From Urophycis tenuis (lineage: Eukaryota > Chordata > Actinopteri > Gadiformes > Phycidae): a stretch of DNA of 64,000 nt. Each line of letters starts with the position of its first letter. Positions within the stretch are counted from its first letter, which is position 1. The stretch lies in assembly GCA_036785325.1 (NCBI GenBank), contig JAXIVH010000033.1, forward strand, positions 2,991,623 through 3,055,622. Direction: 5' to 3'. The notes beneath the pieces are model-generated. The model was not told the DNA's origin. It ran no database searches and saw only the letters and a program-made list of their open reading frames with translations. The position numbers were made by a program, and so were the translations under genes. Positions 51,901 through 63,369 of the stretch are shown piece after piece.

Positions 51901-53027
51901 ATGTGAATGTTAGTCGGACTAGAAGATTGAATGTTACTGACTTGAGTGACTCCCTGTTGTTAAAAGTCACGCAAGCAAAATCGGTTGGTAGTCATAGAAG
52001 TGAGATTTCCACGTCTAATAAACCAATATTAGTTTTCCATACCTCGTCTTAGATTGACAGCACGTTGTTCAAACAGCAGCTCCATGTACACAAACGTACA
52101 GAAAGTTCCCAACAAAAGACAGCAGCAGACCTCAAGCTGAAGGGGGTATGAACACTCACACGTCGATGAGTTGCCCCAGGACCAGTTGGACACCTCGCTC
52201 CGTTCTGGTGATCTCATTGGCTCTGGCTTCAACGTGGCTCAAATCAACATTGATGATCTGAAACATCACACATGATCGTGTCATACGTGTGACGGCGTTG
52301 ACTTCAGCTTGGAGTAACATCAAGATGAACAGGAGCATGCAGCAGTAACAGGATCATGTGACAAACCTGCTGCAGGTCCACGATGTTGATTCTTCCTGTG
52401 GACAGAAACATTCAGCTGTCAGTACTGTGTTGTCATACTGCAATACTCCTCTCTGTCAGTACTGTGGTGTCATACTGCAATACTCCTCTCTGTCAGTACT
52501 GTGGTGTCATACTGCAATACTCCTCTCTGTCAGTACTGTGGTGTCATACTGCAATACTCCTCTCTGTCGGTACTGTGTTGTACTCGCAATACTGCAGCAT
52601 GCAGCTGAGTATTTTGGGGTTTTGAGACATAACAGCGACTGGTGTAGGGTTCAGGGTGAGGTTCGGGTGGGACACAGTGTGGTTTCAGACGGACCTCCGT
52701 GGATGTAGAGCTCGTCTCGGACCTCCTGGCTGATCCGAGCCGGGGTGATGTACTCCTTTCCGTCCAGCGTGTGGACTACGTCCAGCTTCTTGTCCTGGAC
52801 CAACTTGGTGATGATCTCGATGCAGTTCCTCTCTGACAGCCTGCCAGGACCCACAACAGATGTAAGTACCAACCTTAACAACTTAACTAGGTAATGTCAC
52901 AATTAATAACATAACATAACCTAACATAACCTAGCATAGCTCTCCATCACCTTTGCACTGTCTGAGCGAACTGCGCCGTTTGCAGATCGGCGGCCAAACG
53001 TCGGATTTCATCCCACGCGTCGTCCAT
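42974..53027 (-). CDS. ufl1: E3 UFM1-protein ligase 1
   Basis: UFL1 is the scaffold E3 that, with UFC1 and partners DDRGK1 and CDK5RAP3 at the ER, attaches UFM1 to targets such as ribosomal protein RPL26. Nineteen coding exons join without a break to 2400 nt, 799 aa (human 794): 53027-52951, 52840-52695, 52395-52367, 52257-52160, 51814-51700, 51041-50911, 50751-50693, 50355-50209, 49609-49434, 48924-48745, 48226-48100, 48005-47883, 47768-47648, 47557-47391, 47124-46994, 46308-46228, 45560-45475, 44870-44690, 43198-42974. Hallmarks are MDDAWDEIRRLAADLQ, LSERNCIEII, VHTLDGKEYITP, NRGVIYTLAFVARHKARIRG, GGRQDKAVYIPDIYSRTQ, the basic KTKKKGRRDEDSDEE segment, LHAPGRCVP and SKYQGLVVKQLVSQ. The end is a Glu-rich tract then KTSVTEE. 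Exon 3 is only 29 nt. Introns 10 and 18 hold minisatellites that copy the exon end and donor. Confidence 0.98.
43487..44700. repeat. 36-bp minisatellite carrying the ufl1 exon 18 splice donor
   Basis: The unit on the ufl1 strand is GCATCCCCACGGTAACCAGG then acgcatcccaaccctа-like sequence (36 bp in all, key parts CCCACG|GTAACC and CCAACCCTAGC). About 20 near-identical units fill 43955-44690, with a dozen more diverged ones at 43487-43950. The copy at the exon border overlaps the last 11 bases of exon 18. Confidence 0.95.
45175..45475. repeat. 47-50-bp minisatellite, 6 copies, ufl1 intron 17
   Basis: GTTAGCTTTAGCAG recurs at 45184, 45231, 45281, 45328 and on, separated by GTCAGTCTCCATAGCGACGG. 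The array runs up to the exon 17 donor (45474) without including exon sequence. Confidence 0.9.
45715..46045 (+). mobile_element. Retroelement 3' end with (TTGAC)n tail, ufl1 intron 16
   Basis: A T-rich block with several TACTGTTTA-like phrases leads into GGAAACAGCATTTCGG, then CTGACAATAAAGTTTACTTGACTTGACTTGA. A short tandem tail after an AATAAA is typical of LINE or SINE 3' ends in fish. Family not assigned. Confidence 0.5.
48430..48790. repeat. 59-bp minisatellite carrying the ufl1 exon 10 splice donor
   Basis: On the ufl1 strand each unit contains CATGCAGCAGAAGGCCCTCAAG|GTACC or a one- to two-base variant, i.e. the last ~22 bases of exon 10 plus its donor. Five intronic copies (donors near 48453, 48511, 48566, 48626 and 48685) follow the genuine one at 48745/48744. 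One unit is about 53-55 bp. Confidence 0.93.
49150..49290 (+). mobile_element. Teleost SINE/LINE 3' tail, ufl1 intron 9
   Basis: TGTAAGTCGCTTTCGATAAAAGCGTCTGCTAAATG followed by short AAATGTA repeats, cut here as AAGTCGCTTTCGATAAAAGC and GTCTGCTAAATG, is a tail shared by many fish repeats. Relatives in the window are at 27527-27601 and 15400. Confidence 0.7.
52417..52590. repeat. 37-bp minisatellite, 4-5 copies, ufl1 intron 2
   Basis: GTCAGTACTGTGGTGTCATA then ctgcaatactcctctct repeats next to the acceptor of exon 3. Exon sequence is not included. Confidence 0.95.
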
Positions 53028-53220
53028 CGTTGACGTGTTGGTTCCGAGTGTCTACGAACCGGTGTGTTACTGGACCATAAATACCGAGGTGGGCTGCTTG
53101 CTGCTCAGCCTGACAGCTGCTGGTAGCGGACTGCTAGCTAACGTGCTAAGCCAATCACACGTCATCAATGAGAGGCGGACTACGGGTCGCCTGGAAGGCA
53201 AACTTTCGTCGTTTAAATGT
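53028..53220 (-). promoter_or_regulatory. ufl1: ufl1 promoter region with CCAAT and UPRE-like core
   Basis: About 125-135 bases before the ufl1 ATG, the minus strand reads TGACGTGTGATTGG (53164-53151). TGACGTG is the core bound by ATF6/XBP1-type factors and ATTGG is an inverted CCAAT box. No TATA box is seen. Motif presence is certain, function inferred. Confidence 0.4.
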
Positions 53221-55620
53221 TTGAAACGCCAAAACAAACTTCAAATAATAAGGCTTTATTCATTTTTCGGTTCAATGTGTACGTATGAAAAATTGTATTG
53301 CCGGTACCAGTATTGTTTTAAAATATTATAAGGACTACTAGAGTATGTAGTTGGTTTAATATACCGCTGGAGGGCAGTAGAGTACAGGCTATCGGTCCAG
53401 TAGCAGGGAGGAGGCTGTGGAGATGAACAAACAAGGAAAGACATCTGAGATGTGAAACCATCGTATCAGCGCTCTCCACATGACAAAGTTATTAAGTGCC
53501 AACCAGAAAATTATAAATAGGGAAAAGGATAGAAACGACCTACTAAGCAACGGATAAAAACAATTTAGGCCTAACTGTGTTGCATAAATCAAAGTAGATG
53601 GACAGAAGAGCGATGTTTTCAGTGGCTGGTTTATTTATTTCTTTCTCTTCCGTACTAATGGAGCTATTTCCAGACAACGACTGTAACTTAACTGAATGGA
53701 TAATTTAATGTTTATTTATTTCATTTTTTTTAGGTTAATACATTTTTCTATTTTTGACAATCACGCACAATCTGAGCTTTAATTTGTATCCCTGCCACAA
53801 CCTTCTGTCAGAAGTTGTGATGGGGGAACAGATGTTGTCTCCATGGCGATGGGAGACTGGCAAGGCGTTTTAGATGGTTGATGTCACTTACAGCCGTGGT
53901 GATGTTCTAGGAGCGCACGCCTCATTTGTTAGAATTAAGACCAAATGTCATAAAAGGTTATAAAAATGTCACAACATAATCACCGCGCGTCTCTGTCGGG
54001 GCCACTCAGCCGGGCGGCCGTTGCATCATGGGTAATTGGTCTGTGAGTTTATTGGGCAGGTTATCAATATTGATCAATTGTGCAGCAACATTGATTTATT
54101 ATCAGGCCAGCAGCCCGCGGCCGCTCCACTTCCCCACCAGCGGGCCGTAGTGAACTGAGGAGAGCGGAGGGAAAAAAAAAGCCAACAAATTAGCCCCGAA
54201 GCACGAAGGCTTTGATTCCAGGAATGACTCCAGAAAAAAAAAAAGAGGAAATCTTTGATTCTCCGCCTGCCACTAAAGAGCAAAATAAAAGTATCTGAAC
54301 ATCAAAGCAGAGCAGCCCAAAACACCTCGAGAAGGGAACCAAAAGACGCCATCTTCCACTGTGTACACGTTGTGTATCTCTGCACTGTGTCTACACGTTG
54401 TGTATCCATGCTGTGTACACATTGTGTAGGAGCAGTGCTAATCAAGTAGTAAACACAACAACAACAACAACAACAGCAACAACAGATCCTTCTGGCTTCA
54501 AACTGTTGGACTTTAGACATCATTATCACTGGCGATAGTTTGTCTGCGGAACATCACTTTGAAGGGTTCCTTTGTGGGCGAGGAAGCCCCCTGAATCCAT
54601 TCAGCGCTCCTAAACGTGGTTAAGTCTCCCGTCTCCTGCTGCCCTGTGGAGGGCTCCTGGCAAGGTAAACACAGGTGGAGCTAATTACGCTAATGAAAGG
54701 GGTCTGTTTCATTTTGGCGGGCCAGCCTGTGCGGGTGGTGCTAGTCACGTACGCCATGCTCCGTTAACTCCGGTGCAGCGGCACGCTGGAATGAAACGCG
54801 CCCCACAATGAGAAATGAGGTACACCTGTGTTTGGCCTGAGTGTGAATACAGGAGCAGTTTGATGGTCGATTCTGGTTTATGATGTGGCTATGATGTAAC
54901 TATCTCGAACCTAACACCTAAACTATCCATCTCGAACCTAACACCTAAACTAACCATCTGTAACCTAACACCTAATCTAACCATATCTAACTTAACACCT
55001 AAACTAACCATCTATAACCTAACACCTCAACTAATCACCTCTAACCTACCACCTAAACTAACCACCTCTAACCTAACACCTCAACTAACCACCTCTAACC
55101 TACCACCTAAACTAACCACCTCTAGCCTAACACCTAAACTAACCACCTCTAACCTAACACCTAAACTAACCATCTGTAACCTAACACCTAAACTAACCAT
55201 CTCTGACCTAACACCTAAAGTAACCATCTCTAACCTAACACCTAAATTAACCACCTCTAACCAAAAACCACTCATGTGTAGCCATTTTCAGATGGCTTTA
55301 GTGTTGAATGACTTGGGAGTGGGAACGGTACGGAAGCCCTTTAGAGACAATCTGTCCAGTGTGAGTGTGAGTGGGGAGTGGGAACGGTACGGAAGCCCTT
55401 TAGAGCCAATCTGTCCTCACTGAGTGTCAGAAGAAGGCGTTAGTTTCCTGTCTCCAGGTGTTTGGAGCCCGGGACTTGGCCCGGTCTGATGGCGTGCTTC
55501 AGTTCCTCGTCCCGCTGTAATTGGCCTAATGTGAAATGTTTACATTGATGACCAGGTGCCTGGGGTCAACACAGAGATGAAATGTCTCGAAAAGGCACTT
55601 TGGCCTGGCCGCCGTCCAGT
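53221..55620. other. Intergenic, no gene seen
   Basis: No conserved ORF. AT-rich stretches with TAATTA/ATTGAT-type motifs occur at about 54040-54110. A (CAA)n run lies at 54456-54485 and a 27-bp minisatellite at 54895-55265. Confidence 0.45.
54895..55265. repeat. 27-bp minisatellite, about 14 copies
   Basis: The unit is cctaacacctaaactaacca followed by cctctaa, with moderate divergence between copies. Confidence 0.93.
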
Positions 55621-55725
55621 AATTGCAGCCTAGTAAAGGTGTTATTATGGTCTGTAAGTGTCTGACAAGGACTGCTGGCCAGCCACTTACTGTTGGGTTG
55701 TGTTGTAGTCACTTAAATGTCTGTC

Positions 55726-55834
<109 letters not shown>

Positions 55835-56764
55835 CATTAGAGAGAGACAAAGGGAGAGAAAGAGAGGGATGGAGAGGCAGACAAGAGAGATGCAAAGACT
55901 GAGAGATGGAGAGACAGAGGGGGCAGGTACAGGGACCCTTCCTCTTCACTCCCTCCAGGAGCCCCCCAGAAAGGATATCATAGGTCTGCAGGAATGATAA
56001 AACATACGAGCTAAAGGAATGCCGCGCTGTTGGTTCACATTACGAGCTGCGTGGCGTGTTTACTACAATGGGGTTCACAGCCTGCCAAGCAGCTCCTTCT
56101 GGAAGCGTGAGACGCCCCGAGCTGTCACCATTCCCTCTCCACGGTTCTGACCCAGTTACCGAGCAGGGAAACGGAGCCCCCTCTCAGGGCAACCTTCAGC
56201 GGAGGTTCCGCTGGGTTCCGCTAGGTTCCGCTAGGTTCCACAGCGCTGCCTGTATTGTGTCACCAAGCCTTTCGTGCTTTATGAAGTCAGCGTTTTTAAA
56301 ACACCAAGCCCACGTCGAGAAGTGGTTGGATTGTTCGCTGCGGTTCTGTGTGACGTTATTCGCCGATGATCCCCAGATTAGGATCCTGCTCCACAGGGTT
56401 TCCCAACGCCTGCAGCAGGGGCGGCTCATTCCCCCGCCGACAGAAGCGGCCTGGTCTCCATCCTCCCCGTGGAAGGAGCTGGTCTGTCAGTGATGATGAT
56501 ACCAGGAGAACAGGAGGGGAGACTCCGAATAAAGAAGAGGAGTACAGATGAAGATGAAGATGGAACACAGTAGAACATGATGAAGATGAGCTGGTGGGTA
56601 AGGATAGATGGATACTAAGAGAATGAGAAGAGACAGGCTGGAGAGAAGGTGAAGAATGAAGAGAAGATGAATCCACGCACTCAGCAGGTGAAATAGTTGT
56701 TCTGAAAGCGCGCAGAAGACCAGGGAAGATGAAGAAGAGGAGGGCAAGAGAAAACAAGACAACC

Positions 56765-57680
56765 ACACTCTGAGGATGGATGGATAAGGAGCGGAGGAGA
56801 GGATGGATGAGGAGCAGAGGAGAGGATGGATGGATGAGGAGTGGAGGAGAGGATGGATGAGGAGCAGAGGAGAGGACGGATGGATGAGGAGTGGAGGAGA
56901 GGATGGATGGATGAGGAGTGGAGGAGAGGATGGATGAGGAGTGGAGGAGAGGATGGATGAGGAGTGGAGGAGAGGATGGATGGATGAGGAGCAGAGGAGA
57001 GGATGGATGGATGAGGAGTGGAGGAGAGGATGGATGGATGAAGAGTGGAGGAGAGGATGGATGGATGAGGAGTGGAGGAGAGGATGGATGGATGAGGAGT
57101 GGAGGAGAGGATGGATGAGGAGTGGAGGAGAGGATGGATGAGGAGCAGAGGAGAGGATGGATGGATGAGGAGTGGAGGAGAGGATGGATGGATGAGGAGT
57201 GGAGGAGAGGATGGATGAGGAGTGGAGGAGAGGATGGATGAGGAGTGGAGGAGAGGATGGATGAGGAGTGGAGGAGAGGATGGATGTGGAGCAGAGGAGA
57301 GGATGGATGAGGAGTGGAGGAGAGGATGGATGGATGAGGAGTGGAGGAGAGGATGGATGAGGAGCAGAGGAGAGGATGGATGAGGAGTGGAAGAGAGGAT
57401 GGATGAGGAGTGGAGGAGAGGATGGATGGATGAGGAATGGAGGAGAGGATGGATGGATGAGGAGTGGAGGGGAGGATGGATGGATGAGGAGTGGAGGAGA
57501 GGATGGATGAGGAGTGGAGGAGAGGATGGATGGATGAGGAGTGGAGGAGAGGATGGATGAGGAGTGGAGGAGAGGATGGATGGATGAGGAGTGGAGGAGA
57601 GGATGGATGGATGAGGAGTGGAGGAGAGGATGGATGAGGAGTGGAGGAGAGGATGGATGGATGAGGAGTGGAGGAGAGGC
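56765..57680. repeat. 23/27-bp purine-rich minisatellite, about 36 copies
   Basis: The unit is gaggagtggaggagaggatg followed by gat, with an extra GGAT in about half of the units. The long Ser/Pro/Leu and Glu/Trp/Met ORFs here are artefacts. Confidence 0.97.
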
Positions 57681-57784
57681 GAGATTACTGATGAGAGAGG
57701 GAAGCGATGGAGATGAACAACCTAACACAAAACAAGGCAATAACAGCCTCTGGGTTCCTTCCCTCAAATTGAAAACAGTTGAGG

Positions 57785-57798
57785 CAGAGAGAGAGATA

Positions 57799-57850
<52 letters not shown>

Positions 57851-57949
57851 GGAGGGAGAGAGGGAGAGAGGGAGGAATAGAGAGGGAGAGGGAGGCAGAG
57901 AGAGAGAGGGAGAGAGAGGGAGGGAGTGAGAGAGGTAGGGTGAGAGAGA

Positions 57950-58000
<51 letters not shown>

Positions 58001-58095
58001 CCAAGAGATCATCCCTCTCCTCTTGGCTGAGGTCACTGCCCTGCGTCCTTGGGGTAGGGGGGGAGGGGGGGGAGGGGGGGAGGGGGGGGGAGTGA
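57785..58095. repeat. (AG)n and poly-G low-complexity block
   Basis: (GA)n runs at 57800-57848 and 57948-57994 are separated by GGGAGAGA variants. A GGGGGGGAG block follows at 58055-58091. Confidence 0.95.
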
Positions 58096-58099
58096 TTGC

Positions 58100-60630
58100 T
58101 CATACATGTCAGGCCTCGGCCAGAGACTCTCCCCCTCTCGGCGCTGGTGTCGGTATCACGGCTGCCTTCCTCTCCTCAGGAGGAAGGGGAACACGTTCTG
58201 AACAGTGTGTACTGTCTGGTGTGTGAGGAACGCCAGCAGCACAACGCCTTGCTCAGAGGAACGTCAGCAGCAGCAGCAGCAGCAGAAAGCCGAAGCGGTG
58301 CGCAGCGTCCATCCTGAGCGGCCCGGCGTGGTCTGGCCTGGTGCTGGATCTGGGAGGTGTGTTCGCCGGTGAGAACATTCGTTCCTCTGATGTCGTTACC
58401 GTCCCACGAGGTCTCCTGGTCCTGCTCACCTCCCCTCGGCGACATGACAACGGGATCATGTAGAACATTGAAAGTGATAATACAAATGACCCCCGCAAAT
58501 ACAGGAGTCATTTAGCAGTTTTGAGATCTGAGTCACGTTTACAGTTGCCGTACGTGAGATTCCTTCACCCGCTGCGATGTGCGTCACGCGGCTTTGTTGA
58601 GTCATGTGTGATAGTGAGGAGGTTGTTGTTGATGCCGAAGAACAAGAAGTGCCAGGAACTCTATATAGTTTAAGCTGAAGTTGTTTATTGGTCTTGTAGG
58701 CCTACGAGGAGAAGCAGAGGATTTCATCGAGCAAGAGATTTGTGCGTGAATCTTCCTCAGTTGCTTTTCCCTGCTCCCGGAGACAGTGTATTGTATACAA
58801 GTCTCAAATCGGAACAGGATGACAGGAATGTCCCATTCTGATTGGCTTATAATGTATAAAGATTACATGTTACTAAGCAGATTTGACATGACGTAGGTGT
58901 ATTCTTCAATCACTTTATGTTATGTCTCCAAGTTCCAGAGAGCCATGCTTAAAGTCACCAAGAGGAATACAATCTTCACTATGTCCTTCTTCAGAACGTC
59001 AGATTGCTAAATAATATTTTTTCCTAACAATGAGCAGTTGATCATTTTCAAAGCATTAAGCATCTTTGTGGCTCCTTTGGATGCTCCACACTCTGTTGGT
59101 TCACAAAGTTGGCTGTGCAGCACTCTGAAGTTTGCTAGCATGCTTCCGTTCGATTGCAGGCTCTGATTGTTCTCTGCCTCTACTTGTAAGTCGCTTTGTA
59201 AAATGTAAATGAGAATTCATTACAAAGAGACATTTATCACTTGAGGTTAAACCAATTATACTCTGCAATGTTGTCCAGCAGAGCCCTTTGAAAATATAAG
59301 CGTTATTTCGCAGTTTACAACTTTACAACAGCCAGTAAACACACAAACTCTGAGGTCTGAACTTTGACACTTGGTTGTCAATTTGAGTCAAATTAAAAAA
59401 CAAAACAAAGACACAGCCCACTGATTCAATCCGCTGTGTTTTTCATTCAGCTGAGTCACCTGAGTTAGGTAATACATGGGGGGGGGGCTTCAGTCATGGG
59501 ATCCCCAAGTTCCATCAAATGAGTTCAAGCCGCCATCATCAAGAACCAAGCAGATGGTTGTTACAATACTATGATGATACTATTATGCATTATTGCTTAT
59601 AATGGTGAAAAAAAAGCACCAAGATGGTGGAATGGTGGCATGTGTGCCACTCACCCCCTGCTGGCTGAAACTGAACTGGTTCAGTGCTTTCATTTCCCTG
59701 CTGATCTATTCCCCCTTGGGGTCAGCTGTCTGGCAGCCATGTTGGGGGTGTGGGGGTGTGTGTGTGGGGGGGGGGGGGGCTGACCCAGGGACCGTCGTTG
59801 TTCCTTCAGGAGTGGATACCGGCTCCTAGTTATCCCTTCAAGGACTGACAGAGGAGAAAGACTACATGTCCCAGAACTCAAAGCCCCTGCGTCTCTCCAG
59901 GGGAGACCCCTGCAGACGGCCATCTCCGTGACGACCACTCTCGCTCGCTGCGCAATTAATGGCAGCCGAGGAAATGAATTTATGAGTTGGGCAAAGCTCA
60001 TCAGTCAGCGATATTCCCGGTGTCTTGTGTCCTTGTGTTCCCAGCGTCTTTGTCTGAGAAGCAGTGGAGGATGAAACTGAATTCATTCAACAGGCACAAC
60101 ACAAAAGAATGTGACAAACGACAACTGTCACAAAAGACACAACATCAAATATGACTATTTCAGTGGTTTAGGATACCTTGGTCAGAGAGTTATTATCATA
60201 ATGCCACCATAACTTCCACCCTCTACCTTAATGTAATTTAAGAATTATTGTTGTTATTATAAGTATTATAGTATTTTGTTTTATGTTTTACTTTTTCGTT
60301 AGTAGCTGCTAATGCTAACAATGGCACCATTAGCTGATAATGCTAGCAACAGGCTTGTTCAAAAACCACCCAGGAATCAGGCAGAAGAAAACTCCACAAG
60401 AAGACTGGAGGAATGCAGCATCAGGGCTGAAGGTGTGGTGGTCTGGAGTGGATGTGAATCTCCTTCATAAACAAGCCAATTGGCCTGTGGACACTCTGCT
60501 CTAAGAGGCTGTGATCCTACACATTCCTTCAACAACACTCTGCGTTGTCACAACAAATGCAGGATTGTGTGTTAATTTACACCAGTGTGAAAATCAGCCA
60601 GGCAGACTTAGATCATCTGCAGGCTTTACA
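58100..60630. other. Intergenic, no gene seen
   Basis: No coding sequence is recognised. A (CAG)n run lies at 58266-58285 and G-runs at 59478-59487 and 59766-59780. A possible degraded SINE tail is at 59188-59215 (GTAAGTCGCTTTGTAAAATG). The sequence around 59945-60010 has a unique, balanced composition that may be conserved non-coding DNA. Confidence 0.4.
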
Positions 60631-60634
60631 GTTA

Positions 60635-60779
60635 TCTCTGTCTCCCTCTTTGTCTCTCTCTGTCTCTCTCTCACTCCATCTCTCTCCCTCTCTCTCCCTC
60701 TCTCTCTCTTTCTCTCTCACTCTCTCTCCGTCTCTGTTTCTCTCTCTGTCTCTCTCTCCCTCTCTCTGTCTCTCTATGT

Positions 60780-60824
<45 letters not shown>

Positions 60825-60950
60825 ATCCCTCTCCCTCTCTCTCTGTCTCTCTCCATCTCTCACCCTCTCTCTCCCTCTCTCTCTCTGTCTCTCTCCCTCT
60901 CTCTGTCTGTCTCTCTCTCTCAATCTCCCTCCCTCCCTCCCTGCTCTGTC
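60635..60950. repeat. (TC)n pyrimidine microsatellite
   Basis: An imperfect CTCTCTCTGTCT array of about 310 bp on the plus strand. Confidence 0.97.
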
Positions 60951-61094
60951 TCAGTAGGTTGTTGCCTGTCCTCTCTTATGTAAATCTGTATTCATAGCGC
61001 TGAGAACCCAGAGTGAGTGGGCGTGTTCCTCGCTGGTCTGCGATGGTGAGAGCGCCCACAACAGAACCCGCAGTGCCGCCGTGCGGCCCGGGGG

Positions 61095-61170
61095 GGTTCC
61101 GTTACTTGACAGGGCGGGGTCAGCGGCGGGGTCAGCGGCGGGGTCGGCGGCGGGGTCGGCGGCGGCCCAG
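61095..61170. repeat. GC-rich 12-bp tandem repeat
   Basis: The unit ggggtcagcggc / ggggtcggcggc occurs about five times at 61115-61165, inside a CpG-rich block with no ORF of known kind. Confidence 0.85.
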
Positions 61171-61404
61171 AGCCGTCCGTGTTTCCTGGGAACGGTGAAA
61201 ATGTGGTAACGGTTTCCCTGCCATGTTTATGCATGAGCGGGCCTGTGTGCTGAGATCATCTTCCCGCGGCTCGCGGTCCTCACGGGACACATATCTTCAG
61301 CCTCATCTGCATGAAGGCCCCCAACATCAGAGGGGCAGGATGGCCTTCTTAAAAAGCTAATGGGCAGCTTGTTTCAGACAACCCCTCTCTGTAGCACACT
61401 CAAT

Positions 61405-62190
61405 CAAAAGAATGGAGAGGGGGAGGCTGGGGGGAGGGAGAGTGGAGTAGAGGATGGGGGGGGAAAGGAGGGTAAAAGAGAGAGAGGGGAGGGAGGGGAG
61501 CTAACGGTGGAGAGACAGGAGAGGGTGGGAGGAGAGACAGATAGTGAATGCTCACAGAGAGGTTGTGAGAGACAAACCGAGAGAGATGGGGAGACCGAGA
61601 GGGAGCGCAATGGTGGGGGAGGCGGAGGAGGGAGGCATAATCAGAGAGAGGGAGAGAGGGAGTTAGTTGGGGAGGGATAGAAGGGAGATATGGCAGTAAT
61701 CAGAGAGAGAGAGAGATGGAGACATTTCACACAGAGAACAGTCAGCGTGTAACTTCATCACCCAGCCAGATCTCACACATTAGCCATGGTGGACGGGGGG
61801 GAGGAAAGGGAGACAGAGGGGAGGGAGAACCAAATGGAGACAGAGAGAGGGAGAGAGAGATGTATTTAAAACCAGAGGGTAGAGGAGAGCGAGACGATGG
61901 GTGGGGGATGACAGGATGGAGAGAGAGAGGAGTGTTGAAGCTGGTGAAAGGGGGTGTGGGGGGGAGTAAGAGAGGGGGAGGGATAGAGAGATAAAGGGTG
62001 AACAAAGACAGTATAGGAGGGAGAAATCAGGAGAGGGAGACATGGTAGAGTTAGAGAGAGAGATATGGTAGAGTTAGAGAGAGAGAGAGAGTCACGGATA
62101 GACTTAGAGAGAGAGGGAGAGATGGTAGAGTTAGAGACAGGGAGATGGAGAGAGGAAACGTGGAGGGGAGAGACAGATCTACACTCCGAG
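61405..62190. repeat. GA-rich purine low-complexity block
   Basis: A long purine-strand stretch of GAGAGG, GGGAGG and ATGGTAGAGTTAGAGA-type repeats (the last at 62040-62140). ORFs on either strand are compositional. Confidence 0.9.
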
Positions 62191-62479
62191 AGGGGAGAGG
62201 GAGTGTCTGCAGCAGAGCTGAGGTGTTCTTCAGATCTTCAGGGAGCAGACAGTCCTTCCTCAGGAGAGGCCCAGACCTCCTGGTGAGTCAGCCTTGACAG
62301 GAGCGGTGGGTGGGGGGTGGGGTGGGGGGGGTGCTCCAGGAGACGAGACTAGACTGCAGGAGGAGCTGTGGCCTCATGAGGAAACACTTCCTGTCCGTCC
62401 GGAGGTGAAGGTCCAGCCTGTAGCCTATAACCTGTAGAGTGTCCACCGAGGTGTGTGGTGTGTAGCTCAGCCTACCAGC

Positions 62480-62620
62480 CCACTGGACCAACTGGTAGGC
62501 ATATCTACCTGTCCTGTGTATTGGTGGACACGCCCACTTGTGATGTCACAAACGGGTCGAATTTGAAATGGCTTGAGGAAGCCGATCAGTGGCACACCGG
62601 TTGGTAAAATAGCATCCCTT
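62480..62620 (+). repeat. Third copy of the ACCAACTGGTAGG dispersed repeat
   Basis: ACCAACTGGTAGG ... CCCACTTGTGATGTCAC ... GGGTCGAATTTG aligns in order with the copies at 27310-27420 (minus) and 27800-27920 (plus). Confidence 0.6.
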
Positions 62621-63314
62621 TAAATATTTGTCATCAATTCCCTGCACTAAATATGTGTTTGGCTGCTTCGTGGTCCCTAATGCGCGACTTAGCTGTCTAT
62701 GTGTTTGTTTTATTCATAACTTTAATGTGATTTGTAATGTTGTAGTTTCATAATGTTATTTACTATGGTTTGTGTGTGTGCATGCCTACTCCAAACAAGA
62801 TTTATTTTGTGCGACTGTGTGTGTTTCTGTGTGTGTGTGTGTGTGTGTGTGCGTGTCACTAGATGTAGTTCTCACATATGCCCGGGGTAAATCCTCAATA
62901 AATCAAATTAAAAGCTAATATTTCCAGCGTGTCTGGAGACGGCGTGTCTGGCTCATCACGTGGGCGGGGATCGGGCCGTCGGGTCCGAGCAAGCCGGACC
63001 AGAACCGCGCAGCGCCCGCTAATTAACATATATTTAGAAAAATAGACGCGGCGGAGCTTCTGTCGAATATCTCACCGAAAGCGGCTATTTGTTTGGTAAT
63101 TACGTTGATTAATCATCCCCAATTAGGCGGGAGCGTGGCGGCCATGTTCTGTGTTCTCCTCCGCTGGTCGCGGACTCTGTGCCCGTCCCCACGCCTTCCA
63201 ACAATAACCGCTCAGTGGTGCTTTCCCAAGCAAACATGCAGTCGGGATCCAATTGGGCTTTTTAATCGACCGTGACCAGCCTTTTTTCCCCCAGATTATG
63301 TCAAAAAAAGGTAT

Positions 63315-63369
<55 letters not shown>

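Noticed and set aside
56487..58103. 538-codon Ser/Pro/Leu-rich minus ORF
   Set aside because: It runs across a purine minisatellite and (AG)n tracts; composition alone explains it.
58680..58860. Possible LTR fragment
   Set aside because: The stretch has an unusual unique composition but no terminal TG...CA pair, primer-binding site or coding part could be shown.
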